DNA of 64,000 nt from contig JBEKGN010000022.1 in assembly GCA_050012775.1 (NCBI GenBank), forward strand, positions 15,898-79,897, given 5' to 3'. The notes under the pieces are model-generated. The model had not been told where the DNA came from, made no database searches, and was given only the letters and a program-made list of their open reading frames with translations. Position numbers and translations under genes: made by a program. Below, one piece after another: positions 39,313 through 48,231 of the stretch (position 1 is the stretch's first letter; the number at the start of each line of letters is the position of its first letter). Source of the stretch: Roseiarcus sp050012775. Its GTDB lineage: Bacteria > Pseudomonadota > Alphaproteobacteria > Rhizobiales > Beijerinckiaceae.

Positions 39313-41361
39313 TCAGGCCCGGCGCTTGGCGGATTCAGTCCCGGATCGGCGTCGAGAACCCCTCGCCGGCTCGTCGTCCCCAGCGACGGCAGGCTGTAGA
39401 AAGAGCCTGTGCAGTTCCGCCGCCGGTCGTGGACGGCTGAACAGGAATCCCTGCATTTCGGTGCAGCCGAGGATTCGGACATGCCGCAATTGCTGTTCGG
39501 TCTCGACGCCTTCGGCGGTCACGCCGATGTCGAGGCTTCGGGCGAGCTGAGAGACGGCGCGCACGATCGCGCGCGACTCCTTCTTGTCGGGGAGCCCGGC
39601 GACGAAGGCGCGATCGATCTTGATCCTGCCAAATGGGAAAGTCAGGAGGTAGCTGAGCGAGGAGAATCCGGTGCCGAAATCATCGATGGCGGTTGTGACG
39701 CCGTAGTCGTGCAGCTCTTTCAGGGTGGCGAGGATCGCCACCGTGTTGTCGATGAAGACCGATTCCGTGACCTCGATCTCCAGCCTGCCGGGCTGCAGAC
39801 ACGCCGCGCGCGTGGCGTCGACGACCGCGGCGACGAGATTCTTGTCGGACAACTGAATGGTCGACACGTTGACGGCGACTCGAATGTCGTCCGGCCATTT
39901 CGCGGCCTCGGCGCACGCCGTTCTCAACACCCACTCGCCCAACGCGACGATGAGGCCCATGTCCTCCGCGACCGGGATGAACTCGGCCGGCGGGATCAGC
40001 CCGCGCTCGGGATGGCGCCAGCGCACCAGCGCCTCAAAGGCGACGATCCTGTCGTCTCGAAGATTGACGATCGGCTGATAATGCAACTCGAACTCGCCGT
40101 CGGCGAGCGCGCGGCGGAGGTCTCGCTCCAGTTCGATCCGAGCGCGCACGCGTTCGTTCATATCCGCTCGAAAGAAGCAATACGAGCCGCGTCCGTTGTT
40201 CTTGGCCTCGTAGAGAGCCACGTCGGCCATTCTCAGCAATTCACTGCTGTCGCTAGTGTAATTCGGCGCGAGGGAAATGCCGATGCTGACGTCCGCCGCG
40301 ATTTCGTGGCCATCGAGATGAAAGGGCGCGCGGATCGTCTCGCCGATTCGCGTGGCGAGCGCCGCGGCTTCCGAGGGCAAGTTTAGCGAGGTTTCAATGA
40401 CGGCGAATTCGTCGCCGCCCAGGCGGGCGACGGCGCCGGCGCTTCCCACGCAGTCGCGCAGCCGATCCGCGACGCCTTTGAGCAACTGATCGCCGAACGC
40501 ATGTCCAAGCGTATCGTTGACGCGCTTGAAGTGATCGAGGTCGAGATAGAGGACGGCTAACCGCTCGCCGCGCCGCACGCCTTCGAGCGCCTGTTCGAGC
40601 CGTTCGAAGAAGAGCGTGCGATTGGGCAGGCCGGTCAAGGCGTCGTGATGCGCGGTGTGCGAGATCTGCGCGAAGACGCGGCTCTTTTCGATGACGACCG
40701 ACAATTGGTTGGCGATCTGATGGAAGATCGCCTGGTGCAAATCGCGGTAGGCATTCTTCTCGCGGCTGGTGAAGAACAGGAACCCGATGGGCCGTTGGTT
40801 GATGACCAACGGGCATGTCAAGCTGGAGCGGCCCCCTTCCGCGACGATCCGGCGCGTGGAGTCGGATTCCGGCTTGTCTCTGAGATAAGCCTCGAGATCG
40901 TTGATGATCCGCGCCTGATTCGTTTGCAGAATTGTCTCCAGACTGCTGCCGGCGAGGGGTTGAGAATATCCTGCCGAAACTTGCACCGGGCCGAGATTCG
41001 AACGAGCCCAGTGAGCGGTCAACTGAGCGCCGTCGGGAGAGATGAACGCGCAACCGATTCGCTCATAGGGGATCAGACCGGCGAAGCCGTCGAAAATTCG
41101 ACCCAAAATATCGTCCGGCGAAACGCCCTGCTCGACGGTTTGGATGAGTCCGAAAAGTTGCCGAAGTTCCGCCTCTCGTCTGTTCAACGTGTCGGCGAGC
41201 AAGAGAAGTTGATGGCCGAGTTGGGCCAAGGGATCGCTCGCGTCGAACGGAAGCCTGGGGACCGGCTTTCCCGAGCGTAGTCGCTTCACCCAAGCCGCGT
41301 ATCGATCCGCGGTCTCGAAGTGCCTGGTCAGTTGCTCGTTGAGCTCGGGAGGAATCGCCAC
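39313..41361 (-). CDS. GAF-GGDEF-EAL cyclic-di-GMP protein
   Basis: Soluble signalling protein of 682 residues. A short N-terminal helical part leads to a GAF domain (about 75-225: PYERIGCAFISPDGAQLTAH, then GRSSLTCPLVINQRPIGFLF). The GGDEF domain (about 235-400) has an intact ARLGGDEFAV site but GSAG where the inhibitory RxxD would be, so no product inhibition through that site is expected. The EAL domain (about 410-655) has EALVRW, the Asn in VAVNVSTIQL, EVTES, DDFGTGFSSL, KIDRAF and AEGVET, all consistent with phosphodiesterase activity. Start is GTG 41361. It lies alone between convergent and divergent neighbours. Confidence 0.93.
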   Translation of the reverse strand: MAIPPELNEQLTRHFETADRYAAWVKRLRSGKPVPRLPFDASDPLAQLGHQLLLLADTLNRREAELRQLFGLIQTVEQGVSPDDILGRIFDGFAGLIPYERIGCAFISPDGAQLTAHWARSNLGPVQVSAGYSQPLAGSSLETILQTNQARIINDLEAYLRDKPESDSTRRIVAEGGRSSLTCPLVINQRPIGFLFFTSREKNAYRDLHQAIFHQIANQLSVVIEKSRVFAQISHTAHHDALTGLPNRTLFFERLEQALEGVRRGERLAVLYLDLDHFKRVNDTLGHAFGDQLLKGVADRLRDCVGSAGAVARLGGDEFAVIETSLNLPSEAAALATRIGETIRAPFHLDGHEIAADVSIGISLAPNYTSDSSELLRMADVALYEAKNNGRGSYCFFRADMNERVRARIELERDLRRALADGEFELHYQPIVNLRDDRIVAFEALVRWRHPERGLIPPAEFIPVAEDMGLIVALGEWVLRTACAEAAKWPDDIRVAVNVSTIQLSDKNLVAAVVDATRAACLQPGRLEIEVTESVFIDNTVAILATLKELHDYGVTTAIDDFGTGFSSLSYLLTFPFGRIKIDRAFVAGLPDKKESRAIVRAVSQLARSLDIGVTAEGVETEQQLRHVRILGCTEMQGFLFSRPRPAAELHRLFLQPAVAGDDEPARGSRRRSGTESAKRRA

Positions 41362-41647
41362 TACTCGTCACCTAAATCGGGCCGCTCGACAAATCGTGTC
41401 GCGGCTGGCGCCGTCTTCGAGGAATCGCGCGAACGCGCCATTGCCGCGGATTGGGCGCCGCGAGACTAATTCACGCAGCTTAGCAATCACTTAATGGCGA
41501 CGCGCCCAGCGTTGTCGCAGGCGCCGCGCACGGCGCGGCTCGCCGCGAAGCGCTCGATTTTTCCGCCCGGGCGTGAAACAAACCCGTCCTTCCCAGCGTA
41601 TCGCTTGCAGGCTTGCCAAGCCGCCGTCGAAGGATAGGTTCGTCGCC

Positions 41648-42505
41648 ATGCCGAGGTTGAAGGCCCCCTGGAACGAGCGCAACGGGCGCTTTTCTCGCGT
41701 GAAGGCGATCGTATTCGCCCTCCTCTTCGCGCCGGCCGGCTGGATCGTCTGCCAAGCGGCGACGGGGATGCTCGATCCCAAGCCCGTCACCGAGATGATC
41801 CATCGCACGGGGGATTGGGCGGTGCGCCTCGTCCTGCTTTCGCTGCTGGTGACGCCGCTGCGCCGCTTCGCGCAATGGCCGAAGCTGATCGCGGTCAGGC
41901 GGATGGTCGGCGTCGCGGCTTTCGCTTACGCCCTCGCGCATCTCAGCCTCTTCGTCGTCGATAAGAAATACGATTTTCTTCACGTCGCGGCCGAAATCGC
42001 CTTGCGCTTCTATCTCACTATCGGTTTCGCCGCCTGGCTCGGCCTCGCCGCGCTGAGCGCGACCTCCACCGACGCGATGATCAGGCGCCTGGGGCCTGTG
42101 CGCTGGAACCATCTGCACCAGCTCGTCTACGCCATCGCGGCGGTAGCGATTTTCCATTTCTATCTGCAGTCGAAGGCCGACGTGTCCGAGCCCGTGCTGA
42201 TGATGGGATTGTACTTCATCCTCATGCTCACGCGCCTGTTGCAGAACCGCGGCTGGCCGGCCTGGGGCGTCGTCGTCGGCTCGGCGGCCGTCGCGCCGCT
42301 GGCGACCGCGCTCATCGAGGCGACGTGGTACGCGATCGTGCGCCATATCGACTTTTGGCGAGTCCTGAGCGCCAATTTCGATCCCGACATGTCGCCGCGG
42401 CCGAGCCATTACGTCGCGCTCGCCGGCCTCGCCTTCTTCGTCGTCTACGCCGCGCGCAACTGGCGGCTGCGCAGGACTTCAGCGGTCCTTGCCGGCGCCG
42501 AATAG
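41648..42505 (+). CDS. msrQ: Heme-binding membrane subunit MsrQ (YedZ)
   Basis: Inner-membrane ferric-reductase-like protein of 285 residues with six to seven helices. It normally passes electrons from quinones to the periplasmic methionine sulfoxide reductase MsrP. Heme-ligand histidines are visible in the helices AFAYALAHLSLFVVD and VRWNHLHQLVYAIAAVAIFHF, and the family motif TGDWAVRLVLLSLLVTPLRR is present. No msrP gene is adjacent, which is unusual but not rare. ATG 41648 was chosen because the 25 residues before it are not conserved; AAGGA lies about eleven bases upstream. Its last 27 bases overlap the convergent ycjF-like gene. Confidence 0.9.
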   Translation: MPRLKAPWNERNGRFSRVKAIVFALLFAPAGWIVCQAATGMLDPKPVTEMIHRTGDWAVRLVLLSLLVTPLRRFAQWPKLIAVRRMVGVAAFAYALAHLSLFVVDKKYDFLHVAAEIALRFYLTIGFAAWLGLAALSATSTDAMIRRLGPVRWNHLHQLVYAIAAVAIFHFYLQSKADVSEPVLMMGLYFILMLTRLLQNRGWPAWGVVVGSAAVAPLATALIEATWYAIVRHIDFWRVLSANFDPDMSPRPSHYVALAGLAFFVVYAARNWRLRRTSAVLAGAE

Positions 42506-43531
42506 GAACGGCGCGACTTCGGCGACGCCCGGCGGCTTGTCGATTGCGAACGGGGCGGGGCGGCAGACCGCGAGCGCGGAAAGGCCGACGCGCGCGGTGA
42601 GCAGGCCGTTGAGCACGCCTTCGCCCATGCGCGCCGAGATGCGCGAGGCGATGCCGTGGCCGACGAGCTGTTGCAACAGGCTGTCGCCGACCGCCATGCC
42701 GCCGGTGATCGCGATATGCGCGAGAATCGAGCGCGCGAGCTTGATGAAGCCGAGGAAGCCCGGCCGGCCGCCGTAAAGTTCGGCGATGCGGCGCACCAGC
42801 CGAACGATCTGCGCGACGACGAAAATCACGTCGAGAACCGCGCGGGGGCTGATCGCCGTGACCATCGAAACGCGCCGCGCCGCCGCGGCGATTTCGGCTT
42901 GCGCCTTGACGTCGAGCGGCCGCAGCAGCGCGCGTTCGGCGATGTCGATGAGGTCGCGCCCGTCGACGATGGCGCCGCTGGCCTCGGCCACCTCGGCGCG
43001 CGCGTGCGCGGTTTCCGCCCGTCCCTCATAGAGCGCGGCGAGCCTGGCCACCAGCGCGCGCGCCGCAACGCGATCATCGCTCGCGCGGGCGCGCGCCAGC
43101 GCCGCGTGCAATTCGGCGATGCGGCTCTGGCGCACGAGCGCGGCGATTTCGCGCATCGCGAGACCGACGACGCCGACGGCCAGCAGCGCGGCGAAAACGG
43201 CGCCCAGCGCGCCGAGCGAGCGCGCCCTGGCGAACAGGCCCTCGATCAGGTCGCTCATCCACAGGCCGAGGCCGAGCGAGACGAGCCCGCCCAGGCCCGC
43301 CCAGACCAGCGTCGACAGTCTCGGGCGCCAGCGCGCGAGCATTCCCGCCCGCTGCGCCGCCTCGACGGCGCGCTCGGCCTCGTCGATCGGCTCGGCCGCG
43401 CTTCGTTCGGGAATGGGGGCGCTTTGCGAGCGAATGGTCGCGGTCGGCGCCGGCGGCGCGGGCGCGCCGTCGACCGCGATGCGTTCGTCGTCGAGGCGGA
43501 AGGCGCGCGGGCGCGGGCGGTGTTCGCTCAT
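42479..43531 (-). CDS. YcjF-like membrane protein (TIGR01620/DUF697)
   Basis: Inner-membrane protein of 350 residues with two helices around 90-145 and a C-terminal DUF697 domain. Conserved stretches are DLIDIAERALLRPLDVKAQA, RRVSMVTAISPRAVLDVIFV, RRIAELYGGRPGFLGFIKLA and GGMAVGDSLLQQLVGHGIAS. It overlaps the upstream ycjX-like gene by four bases (ATGA), as in many proteobacteria where ycjX and ycjF are paired and linked to envelope stress. ATG 43531 was preferred over an upstream in-frame start at 43636, which lies inside ycjX. Its 3' end overlaps convergent msrQ. Confidence 0.9.
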   Translation of the reverse strand: MSEHRPRPRAFRLDDERIAVDGAPAPPAPTATIRSQSAPIPERSAAEPIDEAERAVEAAQRAGMLARWRPRLSTLVWAGLGGLVSLGLGLWMSDLIEGLFARARSLGALGAVFAALLAVGVVGLAMREIAALVRQSRIAELHAALARARASDDRVAARALVARLAALYEGRAETAHARAEVAEASGAIVDGRDLIDIAERALLRPLDVKAQAEIAAAARRVSMVTAISPRAVLDVIFVVAQIVRLVRRIAELYGGRPGFLGFIKLARSILAHIAITGGMAVGDSLLQQLVGHGIASRISARMGEGVLNGLLTARVGLSALAVCRPAPFAIDKPPGVAEVAPFLFGAGKDR

Positions 43532-44970
43532 GCCAGTTTGTCCCCGATGAGGAATTGCAGCGCGCGGTCGAGGCGAATGTGCGGGGGCGGCGCGCCGCGC
43601 GCCGTCACGGGCGGACGAAAGCGCACGAAGCGCCAATCGTTGTCGGCTTCGGGCAAGGCGATGCGATCGCCGGCGAAGACCGCCTCGGGGTCTTCGGGCA
43701 ACTGGCCGGGGAACACCGCCGCCTCGGCGACGCCGTTGAAGACCTGCCCGTCGACCCTCTCGCCCGCCTCGGGCACGCCGATGATCGCCTCGAGCGTTTC
43801 GCCGGCGTGGCGGATCTCGGCTTCGCGCGTGGCGCGGATGGCGGCGAGCGCGATCACGTCGATCTCGGCGCCGACCCCTTCGGCGCGGGCGATCGCCTTA
43901 CCCGTCAATACGCGCAGGATCGCCTCCAGCCGGTCGTGGCTGGCGTGATGCAGATGGTCGGCCTTGGTCGCGGCGAACAGAATGCGGTCGACATGCGGGC
44001 GGAAGATCGAAGCGAGCCGCGAGGAGCGTCCCGCGCGAAACGCCTGCATCACTCCAGTGAGCGCGTTTTCCAGATCGCGCAGCGCCGCCGGGCCGGAATT
44101 GAGCGCCGTCAACGCGTCGACGAGGACGATCTGCCGGTCGAGGCGGGAGAAATGGTCGCGAAAGAACGGCCGCGCCACATGCGTCTTATAGGCCTCGTAG
44201 CGCCGCTCCATCATCGCCGCCAGCGAGCGCGGCGCGATCGAAGAATCCTCGTTCAGCGGCAGCGGCGCGAAGGTCAGCGCGGGCGATCCCGCAAGGTCGC
44301 CGGGCATGAGGAACCGGCCCGGCGGCAGGGTCGAGAGCGCGTAGACGTCGTCGCGCGCCTTGCGCAAATAAGCGGTGAAGAGTTCCGCCGCGGCGCGCGC
44401 GGTTTCCTCGTCCGCCTTGGCGGCGGGGTCGAGGCCGGAAAGAAACGCGCGCCAGGGCGCGGCGAGCGGCGCCCGCGCCGGGGCTTGGCTCGCTTCGAGC
44501 GTCTCGCGCGACCATTGCGCGTAGGACTTGTCGAGCAGCGGCAGGTCGAGCAGCCATTCGCCGGGATAATCGACGATGTCGAGCGTCAGCTCTGAGGCCT
44601 TCGCGCCCCAGGAGGCCGCGCGCTCGAATTCGATCGTCAGCCGCAATTGCGAAATGCGCCGCGTCGATTGCGGCCAGCGCCGATCGGGGCCGCTCAGGGC
44701 GGCCAGATGCTCCTCGTAGGCGAAGCGCGGCACCGCGTCGTCCGGCTGCGGCTCGAGATGGGCGCGCGCGATGCGCCCTTCGGCGGAAGCGCGCAACACC
44801 GGCAGCTTAGCCCCGGCGATCAGGTTGTCGATGAGAGCGGTGATGAAAACGGTCTTGCCCGCGCGCGACAGCCCGGTGACGCCGAGCCGCAGGCCTCCGC
44901 CGGAGAGAAAATCGGCGAGCGAGCGCGCGACCACGCTCGCTTCGAAGGCCAGATCGGTGAAAACGGACAA
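43528..44970 (-). CDS. YcjX-like P-loop stress protein (DUF463)
   Basis: P-loop NTPase of 480 residues in the DUF463/YcjX family. The Walker A loop is seen in RLGVTGLSRAGKTVFITALI and further family stretches are ELTLDIVDYPGEWLLDLPLL, FLMPGDLAGSPALTFAPLP, HFSRLDRQIVLVDALTALNS and RILFAATKADHLHHASHD. The start is a TTG at 44970; an in-frame stop lies only 12 codons upstream and no ATG exists between. Its first about 66 codons and upstream flank are duplicated at 46554-46817 (see the pseudogene entry). It is translated together with the ycjF-like gene. Confidence 0.93.
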   Translation of the reverse strand: MSVFTDLAFEASVVARSLADFLSGGGLRLGVTGLSRAGKTVFITALIDNLIAGAKLPVLRASAEGRIARAHLEPQPDDAVPRFAYEEHLAALSGPDRRWPQSTRRISQLRLTIEFERAASWGAKASELTLDIVDYPGEWLLDLPLLDKSYAQWSRETLEASQAPARAPLAAPWRAFLSGLDPAAKADEETARAAAELFTAYLRKARDDVYALSTLPPGRFLMPGDLAGSPALTFAPLPLNEDSSIAPRSLAAMMERRYEAYKTHVARPFFRDHFSRLDRQIVLVDALTALNSGPAALRDLENALTGVMQAFRAGRSSRLASIFRPHVDRILFAATKADHLHHASHDRLEAILRVLTGKAIARAEGVGAEIDVIALAAIRATREAEIRHAGETLEAIIGVPEAGERVDGQVFNGVAEAAVFPGQLPEDPEAVFAGDRIALPEADNDWRFVRFRPPVTARGAPPPHIRLDRALQFLIGDKLA

Positions 44971-45034
44971 GGCGAGACCGGGGCGCGCGGGGGACGCCCC
45001 AATTTAGGACGGCGGCAGCGAATTTGACAGGGGG
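44771..45034. repeat. Direct repeat copy A (ycjX 5' end plus upstream flank)
   Basis: These 264 bp are repeated at 46554-46817, offset by exactly 1783 bp with no gaps and about 14 mismatches (roughly 95% identity). The repeat spans about 66 codons of the YcjX N-terminus including its P-loop, plus 64 bp upstream. The outer-membrane protein gene lies between the two copies. Confidence 0.9.
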
Positions 45035-45064
45035 CGCCCCGAAGCGTTTACAAAGCGGCGATTT

Positions 45065-46309
45065 CTAGAACGAATACTCCAAGCCGAAGGTCACCCCTTG
45101 AAAGAGCGCGTTCGAGCGGCAGTTGACGCCAAGCGCGCTCGCGCTGACCGGAGTCGATGGAGAAGATGGAGAGGGCGAAGTTGTGTAGGTCTCCCGGATC
45201 TGTCCGGGCGCCAAAGCGACGCCGTCGAGCCACAGCGCTTCGTAGCCCACCTTGAGCGCGAGCCCGTCGGCGAGTTGATATTTCGCGTGCAATCCGGCTT
45301 CGCCGACGAAGGCGGCGGCGTTGGTCGCGGCCTGCGCCAGGTATAGCTGCTTCGCCATGCTGACCAGGGTCGACTGCTCGGCGTTGTCGTCATAAACGCC
45401 AGCCTTGATCAGCCCGTCCAGTGAAAGGCGACCAAACTCCCATAATTTTCCGTCGACGCCGATCTGGACGCCATAAAGGTTGTTCGTTGTATTTGTAGTC
45501 CAGAAGGGGGGGTTAATTACGACTGGCGTGCTCGGAGAGGGGTTTTGAATCTGCAAAAGAGTGGGACTGGGATTATCCTCTTTCCAGGACGGCTCGCCGC
45601 GATCTGCTGGGGTCAACGTCCCCTGAAGCTCGTCGTTCAACTGGAGCCAGCGGAATCCCGCCAGCATGGTCACGTGGGGGGAAAGATCCAACCGCCCGTT
45701 GGCCTCGAAGCCATAAAGGCTCGTGGCGTCTTTCCATGCCATCGCTTGGTAGGGGAAATCTTGAGTCTGCCAGAACGAGCCGGGGGCCTTCATCACCAGC
45801 CAGTCCGCCGGATTGTCAGGGCCGATGGCCTTGGCGGCGCTCAGGCCCAGGACGTCAAAATACGAAAGCTCGACGCCGTACCCGGAATCGTTGTGGTACG
45901 TCAGACTGAGTTTCGGTCCGGCGGAGAAACCCTGTCGAAACTGGTCGCTGTTGAGCGCTTCGACGCCAGGGTAAGTCGCTGAATCGTGACTGGGAGGAGT
46001 CGGAGTAGGGTAGACGTAGAATGGCACGTCGCCCGGCACGCGCGAAACCAGCGGTTGATTTACGCCACCCGTACGCCCCCAAACAATCCCGTCGGCCGAG
46101 AAGGTCCATTGTGGCGCGCGCACGGCCTGATCGACCGGCGCTTGCGGAGACGACGGGAGCACCCCTTGGGCATCCGCCGACTTGCCCGTCAAGCTTTCTT
46201 GCGCTCCGGCCGCTCCGGCCGTCAGGAGCGGCGCGGCGAGGAGAGAGCAGAGGAAACAGGCGGCGACAAACCCAAGCCTAAGGCGCAACGACGCAAAAAG
46301 TGCCGTCAT
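45065..46309 (-). CDS. Outer-membrane beta-barrel protein, inserted gene
   Basis: Predicted outer-membrane protein of 414 residues. A signal peptide (about 1-37, ending TAGAAGAQE) is followed by beta-strand-rich sequence (WTFSADGIVWGRTGG, then GPKLSLTYHNDSGYGVELSY, VTMLAGFRWLQLNDELQGT, NNLYGVQIGVDGKLWEFGRL) and a C-terminal aromatic strand GVTFGLEYSF. This is the general layout of the BBP7-type/porin-like barrels. ATG 46309 has GGGGGG about seven bases upstream; a TTG at 46324 would add five residues. It is more AT-rich than its neighbours and sits between two 264-bp direct repeats of the ycjX start, suggesting acquisition by recombination. Ligand unknown. Confidence 0.8.
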   Translation of the reverse strand: MTALFASLRLRLGFVAACFLCSLLAAPLLTAGAAGAQESLTGKSADAQGVLPSSPQAPVDQAVRAPQWTFSADGIVWGRTGGVNQPLVSRVPGDVPFYVYPTPTPPSHDSATYPGVEALNSDQFRQGFSAGPKLSLTYHNDSGYGVELSYFDVLGLSAAKAIGPDNPADWLVMKAPGSFWQTQDFPYQAMAWKDATSLYGFEANGRLDLSPHVTMLAGFRWLQLNDELQGTLTPADRGEPSWKEDNPSPTLLQIQNPSPSTPVVINPPFWTTNTTNNLYGVQIGVDGKLWEFGRLSLDGLIKAGVYDDNAEQSTLVSMAKQLYLAQAATNAAAFVGEAGLHAKYQLADGLALKVGYEALWLDGVALAPGQIRETYTTSPSPSSPSTPVSASALGVNCRSNALFQGVTFGLEYSF

Positions 46310-46537
46310 GTGACCGCCCCCCAAACTGGTCGGACGCTTTCACCGTACGCTGTTCCTCTCAGCAGCCCTCCAGGGGATACGCCACGCCCCCTTGCTCCGA
46401 CAAATTTGCCGCCCGATAATTTAAAGACGCAACCTATATCTCGCTGATTGATTCGTTTCACCTTGCGAACGAGGCGCGGCGCGTCGAGTCGTCGCACCCG
46501 GCGCGCTCGATCGCGAGAGCGGCGTTGGGCAGGCGGA

Positions 46538-46753
46538 TCATTGCGCGCGCACGATGCGCCCTTCGGCGCAGGCGCGCAGCACCGGCAGCCGGGCGCCGGC
46601 GATTAGGTTGTCGATGAGCGCGGTGATGAAAACGGTCTTGCCCGCGCGCGACAGCCCGGTGACCCCGAGCCGCAGGCCTCCGCCGGAGAGAAAATCGGCG
46701 AGCGAGCGCGCGACCACGCTCGCTTCGAAGGCCAGATCGGTGAAAACGGACAA
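46538..46753 (-). pseudogene. Truncated ycjX 5' fragment (duplicate)
   Basis: A 71-codon frame starting with the same TTG and sequence as the intact ycjX-like protein (SVFTDLAFEASVVARSLADF), including the P-loop TGLSRAGKT. It diverges after GRIVRAQ, where a stop follows. It is a partial duplicate of the gene at 43528-44970 and would encode only the P-loop segment. Not expected to be functional, although it retains the same upstream sequence as the intact gene. Confidence 0.88.
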
Positions 46754-46817
46754 GGCAAGACCGGGGCGCGCGGGGGGCGCCCCAATCTAGGACGGCGGCA
46801 GGGAATTTGACAGGGGG
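46554..46817. repeat. Direct repeat copy B
   Basis: Second copy of the 264-bp repeat that begins at 44771. The central about 160 bp, covering the P-loop codons, are almost identical, while differences cluster toward the coding 3' edge (seven of the first 36 bases or so). Immediately after it, GGGATCGCGCCCCTT occurs twice (around 46815-46829 and 46848-46862), the second reaching the icd stop. Confidence 0.88.
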
Positions 46818-46858
46818 ATCGCGCCCCTTCTCCGCGAGGGGGGAAGGGATCGCGCCCC

Positions 46859-48073
46859 TTACTTCGCCATCGCCGCCTTCAAGTTCTCGTCGATCTTGTC
46901 GAGGAATCCCGCCGTCGACAGCCATTTCTGCTCGGGGCCGATCAGCAGGGCGAGGTCCTTGGTCATGAAGCCGGCTTCGACGGTTTCGACGCAGACGCGC
47001 TCCAGCGCATCGGCGAAGCGCGCCAGCGCCGCGTTGTCGTCGAGCTTGGCGCGATGGGCGAGTCCGCGCGTCCAGGCGAAGATCGAGGCGATCGAGTTGG
47101 TCGAGGTTTCCCGGCCTTTCTGGTGTTCGCGATAGTGGCGCGTCACCGTGCCGTGCGCGGCTTCGGCCTCCACCGTCCGGCCGTCCGGAGACATCAGCAC
47201 GCTGGTCATCAGGCCGAGCGAGCCATAGCCCTGGGCGACCGTATCCGACTGCACGTCGCCGTCGTAGTTCTTGCACGCCCAGACATAGCCGCCCGACCAT
47301 TTGAGCGCGGACGCCACCATGTCGTCGATCAGACGGTGTTCGTAAGTGATGCCGGCCCCCAGGAACTTGGCCTTGAACTCCGCCTCGTAGATCTCCTCGA
47401 ACAGGTCCTTGAAGCGCCCGTCATAGGCCTTGAGGATGGTGTTCTTGGTCGAGAGATAGACCGGATATTTGCGCAACAGGCCGTAGTTGAGCGAGGCGCG
47501 CGCGAAGTCGCGGATCGACGCGTCGAGATTGTACATGCCCATCGCGACGCCGGCGTCGGGGAACTTGAACACTTCCTTCTCGATCACCGTGCCGTCGTCG
47601 CCTTCGAAACGCATGGTCAGGCGGCCTTTGCCCGGCACGAGGAAGTCGGTGGCCTTGTACTGGTCGCCGAAGGCGTGGCGGCCGACGACGATCGGTTTCG
47701 TCCAACCCGGCACGAGCCGCGGCACGTTCTTGCAGATGATCGGCTCGCGGAAAATGACGCCGCCGAGGATGTTGCGGATCGTGCCGTTCGGGCTCTTCCA
47801 CATTTCCTTGAGATGGAACTCCTTCACGCGCGCTTCGTCGGGCGTGATCGTCGCGCATTTGACGCCGACGCCGCAGGCCTTGATCGCCTCGGCGGCGTCG
47901 ATCGTGACCTGATCGTTGGTGGCGTCGCGATGTTCGATGCCGAGGTCGAAATACTGCAGATCGATGTCGAGATAGGGGTTGATGAGCTTTTCGCGGATGA
48001 GGCGCCAGATGATGCGCGTCATTTCGTCGCCGTCGAGTTCGACGACGGGATGGCTCACTTTGATCTTGGACAT
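46859..48073 (-). CDS. icd: Isocitrate dehydrogenase, NADP-dependent
   Basis: TCA-cycle enzyme converting isocitrate to 2-oxoglutarate and CO2 with NADP, 404 residues, matching the eukaryote-like (type II) IDH common in alphaproteobacteria. Visible are the N-terminal VELDGDEMTRIIWRLIREKL, substrate region KSPNGTIRNILGGVIFREPI, GWTKPIVVGRHAFGDQYKAT, the metal-binding aspartates in LIDDMVASALKWSGGYVWAC and KNYDGDVQSDTVAQGYGSLG, and the NADP region EAEAAHGTVTRHYREHQKG. Single-gene unit; its 3' flank abuts the ycjX duplication. Confidence 0.98.
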   Translation of the reverse strand: MSKIKVSHPVVELDGDEMTRIIWRLIREKLINPYLDIDLQYFDLGIEHRDATNDQVTIDAAEAIKACGVGVKCATITPDEARVKEFHLKEMWKSPNGTIRNILGGVIFREPIICKNVPRLVPGWTKPIVVGRHAFGDQYKATDFLVPGKGRLTMRFEGDDGTVIEKEVFKFPDAGVAMGMYNLDASIRDFARASLNYGLLRKYPVYLSTKNTILKAYDGRFKDLFEEIYEAEFKAKFLGAGITYEHRLIDDMVASALKWSGGYVWACKNYDGDVQSDTVAQGYGSLGLMTSVLMSPDGRTVEAEAAHGTVTRHYREHQKGRETSTNSIASIFAWTRGLAHRAKLDDNAALARFADALERVCVETVEAGFMTKDLALLIGPEQKWLSTAGFLDKIDENLKAAMAK

Positions 48074-48231
48074 CGACGGGTTTCCCAGCGTTCGCGATAT
48101 TGCGCGGTCAATTCGGCGCCCCTATAGCATTGGGTTCGCGGCGGTCAAAGCGCTGCTTTCGACCAATTCGCCGCGCCGCGGCCGCGCTCGCGGCGAGGCG
48201 GAACATTCGGGCCGCGGCGCGGGAGACAGGC

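Noticed and set aside
44771..46817. Insertion sequence flanked by long target duplications
   Set aside because: No transposase and no terminal inverted repeats were seen; a 264-bp duplication is too long for a transposon target site.
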